A stretch of DNA of 64,000 nucleotides from CALMFG01 sp963674805 (lineage in GTDB: Bacteria; Bacillota; Clostridia; Christensenellales; CALMFG01). This document shows positions 8,870 to 17,830 of the stretch, one piece after another. The translations under genes were made by a program, and so were the position numbers. The notes under the pieces were generated by a model, which did not search any database, had not been told where the DNA came from, and saw only the letters and a program-made list of their open reading frames with translations. The stretch is from positions 124,001-188,000 of the forward strand of contig CAXXNY010000022.1 in the NCBI GenBank assembly GCA_963674805.2, read 5' to 3'. Numbering within the stretch: the first letter of the stretch is position 1; each line of letters begins with the position of its first letter.

Positions 8870-9101
8870 ATAAGTGTTTCACATAATCTCCATCATTAAA
8901 CTTCGCAATGGCCTGGTCCTCGCTGAGCACCGACGCATCATAGTATACGCATATCTCGCCATCTTCATCAATATACGCTTCCGTAATATCCTGCCCTTCT
9001 TCTTCGCCCATCAACTCTTCAACCATGTAGTAACTTCTTTCGCTTTGGGCATCATCTTCATCAAAGTAAAAAACACCGCCGTTTTTAAAAAACTCCATCA
9101 T
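8868..9101 (-). CDS. Small acidic protein of unknown function
   Basis: I do not recognise this 77-78-residue protein. It is strongly acidic (runs such as FDEDDAQSE, EEEGQD and IDEDGE) with no cysteines, no signal peptide and no membrane segment. The longest frame begins at 9113, but GGAGG lies inside its first codons. It stands five bases before the ATG at 9101, so translation probably starts there or at the next ATG. It has good spacing from mscL and its own terminator, so it is likely a real gene. Confidence 0.6.
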   Translation of the reverse strand: MMEFFKNGGVFYFDEDDAQSERSYYMVEELMGEEEGQDITEAYIDEDGEICVYYDASVLSEDQAIAKFNDGDYVKHL

Positions 9102-9261
9102 GGCTTCCTCCATTGATTAAATATGGAGTATTATATCAGTTAAAAGATAAGGGTTCAATATATGTTTATTTTCATATACTTGACCTTTTGAATCATAAGA
9201 TAATACATCCGTTTTCTAACAATGCCAGAGGCTTTAAACTTATTCCAAATTTTTGATTCGA

Positions 9262-9636
9262 TTATTTTTTCTTTAAAAGGTCGCGGATTTCGGTCAACAA
9301 TACTTCTTCTTTTGCCGGCTCCGGCGGTGCAGCGGGCTCTTCGTCTTTCTTTTTTCTAAACTGATTAATTCCCTTTACCATCAAGAATATCACAAATGAG
9401 ATAATCAGAAAATCAATCACCGCTTGAATGAACAAGCCATAATTAACGACCGCGCTGCCGATGGTCACGTTCATCTCGGCAAAACTAATTCCTCCGATTA
9501 AAATCCCAACGACCGGCATAATTATATCATTAACCAGCGAAGAAACAATCGCTTTAAACGCGGTTCCGATGATAATGCCGACAGCAAGATCAATCACATT
9601 TCCCCTGCTGATAAACTCCTTAAATTCCTTAATCAT
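9262..9636 (-). CDS. mscL: Large-conductance mechanosensitive channel MscL
   Basis: The 124-residue protein is typical of MscL in length and pattern. A short N-terminal amphipathic helix (MIKEFKEFISRGNVIDLAVG) leads to TM1 (IIIGTAFKAIVSSLVNDIIMPVVG), a periplasmic loop, TM2 (AVIDFLIISFVIFLMVKGINQF) and a cytoplasmic helix (LLTEIRDLLKKK) joined by a Pro/Glu-rich linker. The channel opens under membrane tension to release solutes during hypo-osmotic shock. AGGAGG precedes the ATG. It appears to be a single-gene unit. Confidence 0.96.
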   Translation of the reverse strand: MIKEFKEFISRGNVIDLAVGIIIGTAFKAIVSSLVNDIIMPVVGILIGGISFAEMNVTIGSAVVNYGLFIQAVIDFLIISFVIFLMVKGINQFRKKKDEEPAAPPEPAKEEVLLTEIRDLLKKK

Positions 9637-9748
9637 AAACCCATCCTCCTAAATTTATATCACAAATACTATTCAATCATATCAGCCGGACGGTTTCAAA
9701 ACTGCAGTTTGCCGGCGGCCTTTGCCTGTTTGTCGCTATCAGCAGCCA

Positions 9749-11017
9749 TTATGATGTAATCGTATAGACCGGCAGCTTCTTTTCGATGAAGTCATTTCTG
9801 ATCCGGGCAAAGCGCTGCAGCCCGTTTTCCATCCGGATATCCGGCCAGCCGCCTTGAATCAGAGGCAGCGCATAGTCAATAAAATCATCCGTGACATCAA
9901 TCTTGTCTTTGCTGATCCAATGATCGGGTAAAAATCGCTGTGAATTCGCGGCCAGTTCAAGCGCCACCTTGTCAAAGTATGATTCATACGCTTTTTGCTT
10001 TTTCCTTAAGATCGTCGCCATATAGCCTGTGCCGTCATTGACCGCAACGCTTACAGCATGCCGGCCGACGCCATAGGCCTCCTCAATGTCGATTTTGGAT
10101 GCAAAGATTGAGCATGAGCGCTGTATAACGCCCGGCAGCTGCCCGGTTGCCTTCCCCGGCACGACCAGTCCGTTTTGGTTTAGATAATTAGTAACCGACT
10201 GAACGGCCGTTTCTTCACTCGCACCGTATTCGATATGCCCGAATGCGTCGTAATGTTCGCCGATATCCCCCACGTCAAATCCTTCATTGACTACCACAAT
10301 ACACCTGCCGCTCTTGGATAACTGCCGGTTGACATTCTCCGCAAGCTCCTCAATGCCCATCTTCGTCTCAGCAAAATACATCTGTAACGGCATCTCACGG
10401 TTGATATCCGCGAGGCGCGCCGCCGCTGTCAGCCAGCCCGTGGTTCTGCCCATTGCCTGGAGCACAGAAACCGGTTCGGACGTACACATTGCGCGGTTTT
10501 CTTCATCTATATTCTGAATCAGCAACGCCCAGTAGCGTGCCGTGCTGGCGTATCCCGGCGTATGGTCAATCACTTGAAACGCATCATCCCCCACATCATT
10601 ATCGATGGTTTTTGGGATTCCCGTAACAATCAGTTCAATGCCCCTCTCTTTAGCGAGCGCTGAAATCTTTGCGGCAGTATCCATCGAATCGTTCCCGCCG
10701 ATGTAGAAAAAATACCCGATTTCATGCGCGACAAAAACGTCTAATACTCTGTTCAGATCTTCTTTTGCATGCGAGTGGAGCTTATAGCGACATGTGCCGA
10801 TCGCTCCCGCGGCCGGTGTATACTTCAATAATGCCAATTCGTCCTTGTCCTGAACGGTCATATCAATCAATTCTTCTTTTAAAACGCCTTCAATTCCATG
10901 CCAGGCGGCATAAACCTTATCTATGGCGTCAAAGGCAAAGCATCCGTCAATCACGCCTTGCAGTGAAGCGTTGATGACGGGCGACGTGCCCCCGGATTGT
11001 GCAACTAATGCATTCAT
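9749..11017 (-). CDS. pfp: 6-phosphofructokinase, PPi-dependent type
   Basis: The 422-residue PfkA-superfamily enzyme phosphorylates fructose 6-phosphate. The GGNDSMDTA and PKTIDND segments mark the phosphoryl-donor and sugar sites; an Asp in the second position after GGN and the Lys in PKTIDND are features of pyrophosphate-using enzymes. The length also fits the PPi group better than the 320-residue ATP group. I start at the ATG at 11017 because AAGGAGAT lies just upstream; the alternative start nine codons earlier contains that ribosome binding site in its own coding sequence. ATP use cannot be excluded by eye. It stands alone between mscL and the glutamate-synthase-like gene. Confidence 0.9.
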   Translation of the reverse strand: MNALVAQSGGTSPVINASLQGVIDGCFAFDAIDKVYAAWHGIEGVLKEELIDMTVQDKDELALLKYTPAAGAIGTCRYKLHSHAKEDLNRVLDVFVAHEIGYFFYIGGNDSMDTAAKISALAKERGIELIVTGIPKTIDNDVGDDAFQVIDHTPGYASTARYWALLIQNIDEENRAMCTSEPVSVLQAMGRTTGWLTAAARLADINREMPLQMYFAETKMGIEELAENVNRQLSKSGRCIVVVNEGFDVGDIGEHYDAFGHIEYGASEETAVQSVTNYLNQNGLVVPGKATGQLPGVIQRSCSIFASKIDIEEAYGVGRHAVSVAVNDGTGYMATILRKKQKAYESYFDKVALELAANSQRFLPDHWISKDKIDVTDDFIDYALPLIQGGWPDIRMENGLQRFARIRNDFIEKKLPVYTITS

Positions 11018-11171
11018 TCTGTATATCTCCTTGTTTTGATTCAAAATTTTATTTCTTATTTTATCATAAACGCGATATCAATTATATAAATAGTCTGCTT
11101 AAAAAGGATAAATAATGAATCAGCATCTTCCGTGTAACAGCACTTTTTCAGCTTATAAAGCAGAATGGCAA

Positions 11172-11215
11172 ATAAAAAGCCCTTCAAGCCGCACATGATG
11201 TACAGCCTAAAGGGC
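11172..11215 (-). terminator. Intrinsic terminator after the glutamate-synthase-like gene
   Basis: Read on the minus strand, a long imperfect hairpin begins GCCCTT and ends AAGGGC and is followed by TTTTTATTT. It lies about 40 bases past the stop codon of the gene upstream. Confidence 0.85.
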
Positions 11216-11252
11216 AGAAATGCTTAGTTTGTGTATTTTTCAGTATTTCAGT

Positions 11253-12893
11253 TTAGCCGTTTAAAATGCGTTTTGCAGTATCATCATTCGCCTCTGTGAT
11301 ATACTGGAGGCCTGTTTCCTTTGCTGTTTCCCGGTTTAAGGCCACGACATCGCTGCGCGAAATCGCACTCAGTGAGAACCTTCTTGCGCCGGCCATCAGC
11401 TGCTGCAAGCCTGCGCCCAGTTTATCCGACAAAGTCCATGCCGCGATTGCACCAAAAGGTATGGTTTTCATGGCGTCCGCACCGACGCGCTTTTGCACAT
11501 CATAATATCCGGCAAATATTTCTTCTTCATATGATCCGTTTTCAAGCACTGATTTCGGCAGTTTATCCCAATTCCCGTTTACAGCCGCTTTTCTTTCAGG
11601 CTTTAGTACACCCTCGACGTTTGATCCCACAAAGCCCGGAATCATCAGCGCCCTGCCCATGCATATCAGCTTCACATACGGGGCTCCAAGCGCTAACGCC
11701 TTGAATATCTGGTCTTCACGCGCAAACCCTCCGGCAAATGCCATATCCACGACATTAAGGCCTTTGCTATTCAAAATATCAGCGTATTCTCGCGACTTGG
11801 CATGCAGGAACAAAGACGGCACTCCCCAAGTTTCCATCATATTCCATGGGCTCATGCCGGTTCCGCCGCCGGCGCCATCAATCGTCAACAAATCAAGCTT
11901 TGCCTCCGACGCGTATCTGATCGCCATCGCCAAGCCTTCCATCCCGTATGCGCCGGTTTTAAGCGTAATCCGCTTGTATCCAAGGCTTCTTAAGTATGCA
12001 ACGCTTTTCATAAAGCTTTCCTTAACTTCAGCCTCGGTTGACAAGTCTGTATATCCCAAGCGGCTGTGGCGCGCGAATGTTTTAATCGCACCGTGCTTAA
12101 ACGCTTCCTGCGCTTCCGGAGTGTTCGGATCCGGGTCTACAACATAGCCCCGTTTGCTTAAGAAAAGCGCATATTCCAGACTGGCAACCTGAATTTCGCC
12201 GCCAATATCCTTTGCGCCCTGTCCCCACTTCAATTCAATGATGACCTGATCGCCGAATTTGTCGATAATATATTCCGCTACACCGTTTCGCGTATCTTCC
12301 ACATTCAGCTGGACGATAATCGCACCATTTTCCCCGTCATGGTATTTCAGATAGGTATTGATTCTTCGGTCCATTTCAGGGGCTTTGATGATTTTCCCGT
12401 TTTCAATGACCGCCTGTTTGTCCACACCGACAACATTTTCGCCAATCACAATCGGGTATCCCACCAAAGCGGCGCCGATGGCGAACGACTCCCAATACTT
12501 CTCAGCGATGAACGTCGAACCCAGCGCACCGGTCATCACCGGAACCTTTGCCTTTGTCTTAACGCCTGCGCCAAATGATGTGGAGATATCCACGTTAGGG
12601 AAAATGCAGTCATCCGCGCTATTTGTCAGCCCCTCCGGCAATCCGTGCGCACCATAGTTATACCCTTCAATCCGAATAGCATTATAGCCCACGCCGACAT
12701 GGCCGACATTCTTGCTGCCCGCTGTTACCGTTCCAAAATCACGGGGGTACAGCAGCTTCCGCCCCTGCATACATGCAGAAAACGTCTCACAGCTCCCCTT
12801 ACAGTCTGCCCTGCACAACGTACATAAGCCAGACTCGGCCGCGTTCCCTCGATTGGCAACGCCAAGCACATCGTTACTCTTTGAAAATTCCAT
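11253..12893 (-). CDS. FMN-binding glutamate-synthase-like protein
   Basis: The 546-residue protein matches the FMN/Fe-S central domain of glutamate synthase in its stand-alone form. An N-terminal cysteine cluster (CTLCRADCKGSCETFSAC) is followed by a TIM barrel with LDLLTIDGAGGGTGMSPWNMMETWGVPS and MAFAGGFAREDQIFKALALGAPYVKLICMGRA, the FMN-binding segments of the family. It lacks the glutaminase and the C-terminal structural domains of GltB, so its true reaction is uncertain; such proteins are often annotated as archaeal-type glutamate synthase. AAGGAG precedes the ATG. No GltD-like partner is in the window. It is followed by its own terminator and appears monocistronic. Confidence 0.85.
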   Translation of the reverse strand: MEFSKSNDVLGVANRGNAAESGLCTLCRADCKGSCETFSACMQGRKLLYPRDFGTVTAGSKNVGHVGVGYNAIRIEGYNYGAHGLPEGLTNSADDCIFPNVDISTSFGAGVKTKAKVPVMTGALGSTFIAEKYWESFAIGAALVGYPIVIGENVVGVDKQAVIENGKIIKAPEMDRRINTYLKYHDGENGAIIVQLNVEDTRNGVAEYIIDKFGDQVIIELKWGQGAKDIGGEIQVASLEYALFLSKRGYVVDPDPNTPEAQEAFKHGAIKTFARHSRLGYTDLSTEAEVKESFMKSVAYLRSLGYKRITLKTGAYGMEGLAMAIRYASEAKLDLLTIDGAGGGTGMSPWNMMETWGVPSLFLHAKSREYADILNSKGLNVVDMAFAGGFAREDQIFKALALGAPYVKLICMGRALMIPGFVGSNVEGVLKPERKAAVNGNWDKLPKSVLENGSYEEEIFAGYYDVQKRVGADAMKTIPFGAIAAWTLSDKLGAGLQQLMAGARRFSLSAISRSDVVALNRETAKETGLQYITEANDDTAKRILNG

Positions 12894-13260
12894 TGCTAAA
12901 CTCCTTTGTTTTTTTATTTTATCTATACTGGATGCATAGGAAATAAAGACTCTGTTATCATGCCAATGAAAATGCTGAGAAAAATGCGTGTGTCCTGTGA
13001 ATGTATAATTTGTTCAATTATATAATAATTTCTTTTTAATATCAATTTGCGTTTTCATCTTGTTTGATATAATGCGGTTCGTTTTTGATTGGTAATTCAT
13101 TTCAAATTTAATGGCTCCTCAGCCTTAATTTTATTTATTTAAAGAAGTGCGTAAAACACCAACTCCATAAAAAAAGAAGCTCTTTATTCAGAGCTTCTTT
13201 TTTTATATTCGGCTATTGTGCACTTTATTTTTCATCTTATACCCAAGACGTTGCGTTCTG
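12894..13260. other. 367-base AT-rich intergenic stretch
   Basis: This stretch holds the leader and upstream region of the glutamate-synthase-like gene (right of 12893) and the terminator of the permease operon (13171-13204). The middle is very AT-rich (for example 13010-13060) with no convincing open frame. I could not pick a clear promoter pair. Confidence 0.7.
13171..13204. terminator. Bidirectional intrinsic terminator
   Basis: A perfect stem GAAGCTCT/AGAGCTTC (13176-13183 with 13190-13197) carries a six-base loop and is flanked by an A-run and a T-run. It lies just downstream of the hypothetical gene on the minus strand. Confidence 0.93.
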
Positions 13261-13743
13261 TTACTGATTCTTATGCGGATCAATAATGTCAATCCCCTTG
13301 GCGATTTCACGTATCATATCGATCTCAAACTCCAACGCAAGTATCTTTTTGTAGATCTTCTCAACTTTCTCCGGCGGGATATTATAATTTAGAAACGTAT
13401 CCTCAAAGGTGGAAAACGTCTTGCTGATCTGTTTCGCAATCGAAACAAAGCGCGCGGCATGGCTTGACTGTTGTACGTTCTTAAATTTCATGATATCCGA
13501 CTGGATCAGTTTAATCACGTCATGTTCCGTATCCACTTCTTCAAGCACCAGCGGATAAGGCAAAATCCGTTCGAGAAAATAATTGCCGTTTTTATTGACG
13601 TTATAAACGTATCCAATCTCCAGCCCGTTAAGGTCAAAGCGGACATAGCATAAGGTGCTGTTTATTACCTGGACCTTTGCGCCCATCTGTTGCAGTTTTA
13701 TCGTATGCTGTGATACTTCAGCCGTATTAATAATATTTCTCAT
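13261..13743 (-). CDS. Hypothetical protein downstream of ArsB/NhaD permease
   Basis: I do not recognise this 160-residue protein. It has an N-terminal mixed region (GLEIGYVYNVNKNGNYFLERILPYPL) that may be a small ligand or flavin-type fold, followed by mostly helical sequence, and no membrane segment or cysteine pair. GAGGTC lies before the ATG. It starts 17 bases after the permease stop and ends before the shared terminator, so it is in the permease operon and may be a regulatory or accessory partner. That role is inferred only from position. Confidence 0.7.
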   Translation of the reverse strand: MRNIINTAEVSQHTIKLQQMGAKVQVINSTLCYVRFDLNGLEIGYVYNVNKNGNYFLERILPYPLVLEEVDTEHDVIKLIQSDIMKFKNVQQSSHAARFVSIAKQISKTFSTFEDTFLNYNIPPEKVEKIYKKILALEFEIDMIREIAKGIDIIDPHKNQ

Positions 13744-13760
13744 ATTCTGACCTCATATTT

Positions 13761-15035
13761 CTAGATATAAAACACGATTAAATATATAGTTGATATCACG
13801 ATTGAGACAATCATGATTGGGAAGCCGTACTTCAGGTATTTCAGGAACGATAATTTCTCTCCGTGTTTGGACAGCATACCGCTTGCAATCACGTTCGCTG
13901 AGGCACCGACCAATGTGCCGTTCCCGCCGAGACACGCACCTAATGCAAGCGCCCACCAAAGCGGCATAATATTAATCTGTGACAGCTCGCCCATGCTTTT
14001 GATTAAAGGAATCATCGTTGCCACAAAGGGAATGTTGTCGAGAAACGCCGATGCAAGCGCCGATCCCCAAAGAATCAGGATGACCATAAAGAACAGATCG
14101 CCATGGGTAATGTTAAGCAGGCCGGTTGCAAGATATTTAATAACGCCGACTTCTTCTAGTCCGCCGACGAGAATGAACAAAGCAACAAAGAAGAACAGCG
14201 TCGCCCATTCGATTTCAAGCAGGACTTCTTCCGGGTCTACCCTGCTGATGAGCAACAGGAGCGCCGCGCCAATCAGTGCCACGCTGGCCGACTCAAATCC
14301 GATAAACTCATGGATAACAAATCCGACGATGGTAATCCCGAGAACGATCAGGCTTTTTTTCAATAAGACCGCGTCTTTAATCGCCAGCTTCTCGTTCATC
14401 TGCATGATCTTCAGGCGTTTTTCATCATCAATACTCATATGCTTTTTAAAGAGCAATCTGAAAATAAAAATCACGACCACCATGATGACAATCACAACGG
14501 GAGTCAGATGCTCGATGAAATCAAGAAAGCCGAATCCGGCTGCGCTCCCGATCATAATATTTGGTGGGTCGCCGATTAAAGTCGCCGTACCGCCGATATT
14601 GGATGCTAAAATAAGCGGCAGTACAAAGGGAATCGGATCGGTTTCCAGCGTATCGGTAATAACGAGTGTAATCGGGACGATTAACAGGATAGTCGTGACA
14701 TTGTCCAAGAGTGCTGATGATATTGCAGTGAAAACCGAGAAGACAACCAGTATCTTCCATGGCTCCCCTTTCACGGCTTTAGCCGCCCAGATAGCCAAGT
14801 ATTCAAAAGCGCCGGTGCGCCGCATAATATTGACAATCACCATCATGCCGATCAACAGACCGATGGTATTAAAGTCAATCTTCTCTAGGGCCTGTTCCTG
14901 AGTTAAAATTTTAAACAGCAGCAGCAGGCTTGCGCCAAATACCGCTATCGTCGTTCTGTTGATTTTCTCCGATATAATCACCGAATAAATCGCAACAAAA
15001 ATGCCGATAGCAGCAATTAAGTGATATAGTTCCAT
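13761..15035 (-). CDS. ArsB/NhaD-family ion transporter (SLC13-like permease)
   Basis: The 424-residue membrane protein has about eleven predicted transmembrane segments. The inverted-repeat motifs of the family are both visible: LLDNVTTILLIVPITLVI with NIGGTATLIGDPPNIMIG in the first half, and FLDNIPFVATMIPL with GGNGTLVGASANVIASG in the second. The family includes arsenite and Na+/H+ transporters and organic anion carriers; the substrate cannot be read from sequence. No arsenic resistance genes are nearby, so a cation/proton or anion carrier is as likely. It is followed in the same operon by a small unknown gene. Confidence 0.88.
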   Translation of the reverse strand: MELYHLIAAIGIFVAIYSVIISEKINRTTIAVFGASLLLLFKILTQEQALEKIDFNTIGLLIGMMVIVNIMRRTGAFEYLAIWAAKAVKGEPWKILVVFSVFTAISSALLDNVTTILLIVPITLVITDTLETDPIPFVLPLILASNIGGTATLIGDPPNIMIGSAAGFGFLDFIEHLTPVVIVIMVVVIFIFRLLFKKHMSIDDEKRLKIMQMNEKLAIKDAVLLKKSLIVLGITIVGFVIHEFIGFESASVALIGAALLLLISRVDPEEVLLEIEWATLFFFVALFILVGGLEEVGVIKYLATGLLNITHGDLFFMVILILWGSALASAFLDNIPFVATMIPLIKSMGELSQINIMPLWWALALGACLGGNGTLVGASANVIASGMLSKHGEKLSFLKYLKYGFPIMIVSIVISTIYLIVFYI

Positions 15036-15167
15036 TCCTTCACCTTATATAGATAAAAATATTCAACAGCTGTCAGCTGAGTTTTTCAACAAAACAGACA
15101 TCCGTTTGTTTCATCATTAATGCCGGATTTTTATCATCCGGTTTAACCCGTTTGTGTAAGCCTATGC

Positions 15168-15395
15168 TTAAACAGCAAACTGCGCCATGTCTTCCAGCAA
15201 GTCATCGCAGGCATCGCTATAGATATCCATCGCAATCGGCTGGGACAAATCCAGGCTGAAAATTCCTAAAATAGATTTTGCATCAATCACATATCTGCCG
15301 GACCTTAAATCAATGTCATAATCGTATTTTGACGTGATTCTAACAAAATTCTTTATATCCTCTGTCATTGAGAGTTTAATGTTGATTGTTTTCAT
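15168..15395 (-). CDS. HPr-like protein without the phosphorylatable histidine
   Basis: The 75-residue protein has the HPr fold pattern. The regulatory serine region is kept (AKSILGIFSLDLSQPI, equivalent to the Ser46 loop) and the C-terminal helix DACDDLLEDMAQF fits. The active-site loop that should read GxHARPA is replaced by TSKYDYDIDL, and the protein contains no histidine at all, so it cannot carry the PEP-derived phosphate. This resembles the logic of Bacillus Crh, which has Gln15 and keeps Ser46. It may therefore work only in regulation, such as as a CcpA partner, but that is inferred. AAAAGG lies upstream of the ATG. Confidence 0.82.
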   Translation of the reverse strand: MKTINIKLSMTEDIKNFVRITSKYDYDIDLRSGRYVIDAKSILGIFSLDLSQPIAMDIYSDACDDLLEDMAQFAV

Positions 15396-15601
15396 TTTAA
15401 TAACCTTTTCCTCTAAAACTTTATATCATCAAGGGTAATTGTTCCCTTTTGAGAATCTCGAAAAACAACTTCCCAATTTTACACCTTTAATCGAAATTAA
15501 TCAACCTTTAGGTGAATTTACGTTTCTGGGCGATTCTGTGGTTATCAGCCTTGTATTTTCATTGATGTAATAAGATGAGCCTGAATTCCAAGATATTGAT
15601 A

Positions 15602-17470
15602 TCAGGATATACCGGATCTTCGCATTCTTCCCTCACAGCTGCTCGTCTCATAGGTATGCCGTGGCGCCGTCATAAACAGATATTTGAAATACTTCATTTT
15701 CATCTCGTCCGGCAGTTCAGAAAACTGGAAGCCGACATTCCATGTTTTGTCTTCATTCTGCATGATATAAACCGCCTTACCCGGAAGCCCCAGCTCTTCT
15801 TCCGAGAGGCTGAACCATACGGTCATTTCGTCCGGACCCGGCCCCTGCAGTGTATCCTGCTCATTCAGCAAGAGATTCAATCCTCCCCTTGAGATATTCG
15901 TAATGATACAGCCAACACTTTCCCCATTCTTCTTTTGCAGCTTTCCGGATATATGATGCGGAAAGCGGTAATCTTTACGCAGGTAGACCCGCTTCAGCAC
16001 TTCGTGAAGCGCAAGGAACAGAATAATTCCGTTGACCAGCGACCAGAACACCGCAATCAGCAGTGCCGCTAACGACGGATAGATGATTATGTGTCTAACA
16101 ACCGAATTAATCAGCGCATACAGGACAGAGGCGATAATCGCAGCCAAAATCAATATATGTATGATGAGCTCCCGCCTGTCCTTCTGTTTCACCGATTTTT
16201 CAACCGACTTCGGCGTGACGTTGAACTTTATATTCTTTCTAAAAATCAGCGAAAACGACGCACGGATAAACGTGACCATCTTGAGTGTATTGAACTTCTC
16301 TACCGCGAGATAATCGAAATAGCCCCTGCCGAGCACAATATTCGCCAGCATGGTCAGCCCGAAGTAGGGTATCCAATGCAGCATAAAGTCAATCCCGCTG
16401 ATTACCTTAATGGGCATGATACCTGTGAAAAGTAAAATAACCGGCGTCAACAAGTAAATTAGTTTTTGGTATGCGTCAAAATAGGTAAACACCGCGGCGA
16501 AATGCGACAGACGTTGTTTTAGGCTTAACCCTTTTTTAATCAGCGGATTGTCCCGGCTGCGTAAAATCTTCATGGAGCCCTGTGCCCATCTTAACCGCTG
16601 CATCAAAAAGGCGCTCAGAGACTGCGGCGCAATACCGAACGCCAGTGCTTCGTGGTGGTATCTGATTCGCCATCCTGCTGAGTTCAGCCTGATAGAGGTC
16701 AGGAAGTCTTCTGTGATACTGTCGGTCGCAACACCGCCTATGGATTCCAGCGCTTTTCTGCGCACTACGGAGGGACTGCCGCACCAAAATGCCGCGTTGA
16801 TGTTATCTTTACCGGGCTGGATGATGTGATAAAACAGCTGCTGTTCATGGCATCGCATACCCTCAAAATGATGCTGCATCGAGTCAAAGTTGTAGAACTC
16901 CTGCGGCAGCTGGACAATTGCGGTTTTTTTGTCCCTGAAATATCCGAGTGTTTTTTCAAGCAAATCGGGTTGCGGTACCATGTCGGCATCCAATACCACG
17001 ATAAACTCGCTGTCTGTCTTGCCCAGTGCGGCGTTGATGTTCCCTGCCTTTGCATGCTTATTATCTTCACGAGTCAGGTATAAGCATCCCATTTTCGCGG
17101 CAAGCGCTTCGACTTCCGGCCGCTTTCCGTCGTCTAAGATATAGGTGTTATGCGGCATGCGCATATTCACGCATCCGACAAGCGTTGCTTCCAGCACCGA
17201 CAGCTCTTCGTTGTAGGTGGGGACAAAGACATCCACACTCCTGCCATCAAGTTGCTTTGGGGCTCTTTTCTGCTTGAGGTTCCAGGTCATCATGGCAAAA
17301 AGCAGAAAATTAATCACGCCCTGTATCTCGGCCACTAATAAAATGATAGAAAAAAACAGCGCATTCTGGTTTATCGTATACGCTGCACGCCAATAGATAT
17401 AGTAGGCAATATAGAGCCCTGCAATAACCGTCAATATATGGATTAACGTCGTTTTTGTCTTTGCTTTCAT
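15602..17470 (-). CDS. BcsA-like family 2 glycosyltransferase with PilZ domain
   Basis: The 622-residue membrane glycosyltransferase is of the cellulose-synthase type. Two N-terminal transmembrane segments precede a GT-A domain with DDG (113), DAD (161), TED (253) and QRLRW (291), the full catalytic set for processive beta-glycan synthesis. Several transmembrane segments follow, then a C-terminal PilZ domain with RKDYR and NISRGG, which bind c-di-GMP. Activity is therefore probably switched on by c-di-GMP. No bcsB, bcsC or other export gene adjoins it. The product could be cellulose or another beta-glucan; the sequence does not decide. It appears to be a single-gene unit. Confidence 0.92.
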   Translation of the reverse strand: MKAKTKTTLIHILTVIAGLYIAYYIYWRAAYTINQNALFFSIILLVAEIQGVINFLLFAMMTWNLKQKRAPKQLDGRSVDVFVPTYNEELSVLEATLVGCVNMRMPHNTYILDDGKRPEVEALAAKMGCLYLTREDNKHAKAGNINAALGKTDSEFIVVLDADMVPQPDLLEKTLGYFRDKKTAIVQLPQEFYNFDSMQHHFEGMRCHEQQLFYHIIQPGKDNINAAFWCGSPSVVRRKALESIGGVATDSITEDFLTSIRLNSAGWRIRYHHEALAFGIAPQSLSAFLMQRLRWAQGSMKILRSRDNPLIKKGLSLKQRLSHFAAVFTYFDAYQKLIYLLTPVILLFTGIMPIKVISGIDFMLHWIPYFGLTMLANIVLGRGYFDYLAVEKFNTLKMVTFIRASFSLIFRKNIKFNVTPKSVEKSVKQKDRRELIIHILILAAIIASVLYALINSVVRHIIIYPSLAALLIAVFWSLVNGIILFLALHEVLKRVYLRKDYRFPHHISGKLQKKNGESVGCIITNISRGGLNLLLNEQDTLQGPGPDEMTVWFSLSEEELGLPGKAVYIMQNEDKTWNVGFQFSELPDEMKMKYFKYLFMTAPRHTYETSSCEGRMRRSGIS

Positions 17471-17670
17471 TTACAATCACCTAAAACGCAACATATATTA
17501 CTTACTTGATATATACACTTTTCGATGAATGTTAAAACGATTGCTATCTTTATTATATACCTGTTTGACTTATTATGAAATATAAAATGCCTATGCTATA
17601 TATTTTGTACTCGCTATTCATGCAGCATTTTAAAAATACTCAATACAACCAAAATATTCTAATCCGCAGC

Positions 17671-17696
17671 AAAAAACGCCCGCCTGAAGGCGCGCG
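17671..17696 (-). terminator. Intrinsic terminator of the fucose/rhamnose operon
   Basis: Positions 17677-17684 (CGCCCGCC) pair with 17689-17696 (GGCGCGCG) with one mismatch and a TGAA loop. On the minus strand the stem is followed by six Ts. It lies 135 bases past the fucU stop. Confidence 0.82.
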
Positions 17697-17742
17697 CATT
17701 AAGCAGCAGGTAGTGTCTGCCGGTATGGAGGTATCGCGTTTC

Positions 17743-17779
17743 GCCGCAAAGCCAAAACCATACAGCTTTTCTTTGCGGC
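17743..17779 (-). repeat. Perfect 9-base inverted repeat in the fucU 3' leader
   Basis: GCCGCAAAG (17743-17751) and CTTTGCGGC (17771-17779) form a perfect stem with a 19-base loop and no T-run. It lies between fucU and the terminator, so it would be in the transcript's 3' end. Its role is unknown. Confidence 0.6.
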
Positions 17780-17830
17780 TATCATTAACTAGTGCTATTC
17801 GTATTAAGCCGTTTAGACGCAGAATAATTG

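Larger units (their letters stand above)
17471..17830. other. 360-base intergenic stretch after the deoxyhexose operon
   Basis: No convincing gene is seen. It contains, from right to left, a hairpin of unknown role (17743-17779), the terminator of the fucose/rhamnose operon (17671-17696), and the AT-rich upstream region of the glycosyltransferase gene. An 87-codon plus-strand frame is present but has no ribosome binding site and runs across the terminator. Confidence 0.7.

Noticed and set aside
13813..14901. A 362-codon open frame on the plus strand
   Set aside because: It is exactly antisense to the ArsB/NhaD permease, whose membrane-protein codon use leaves the opposite strand open. It is Ser/Pro/Ile-rich with no family resemblance and no ribosome binding site.
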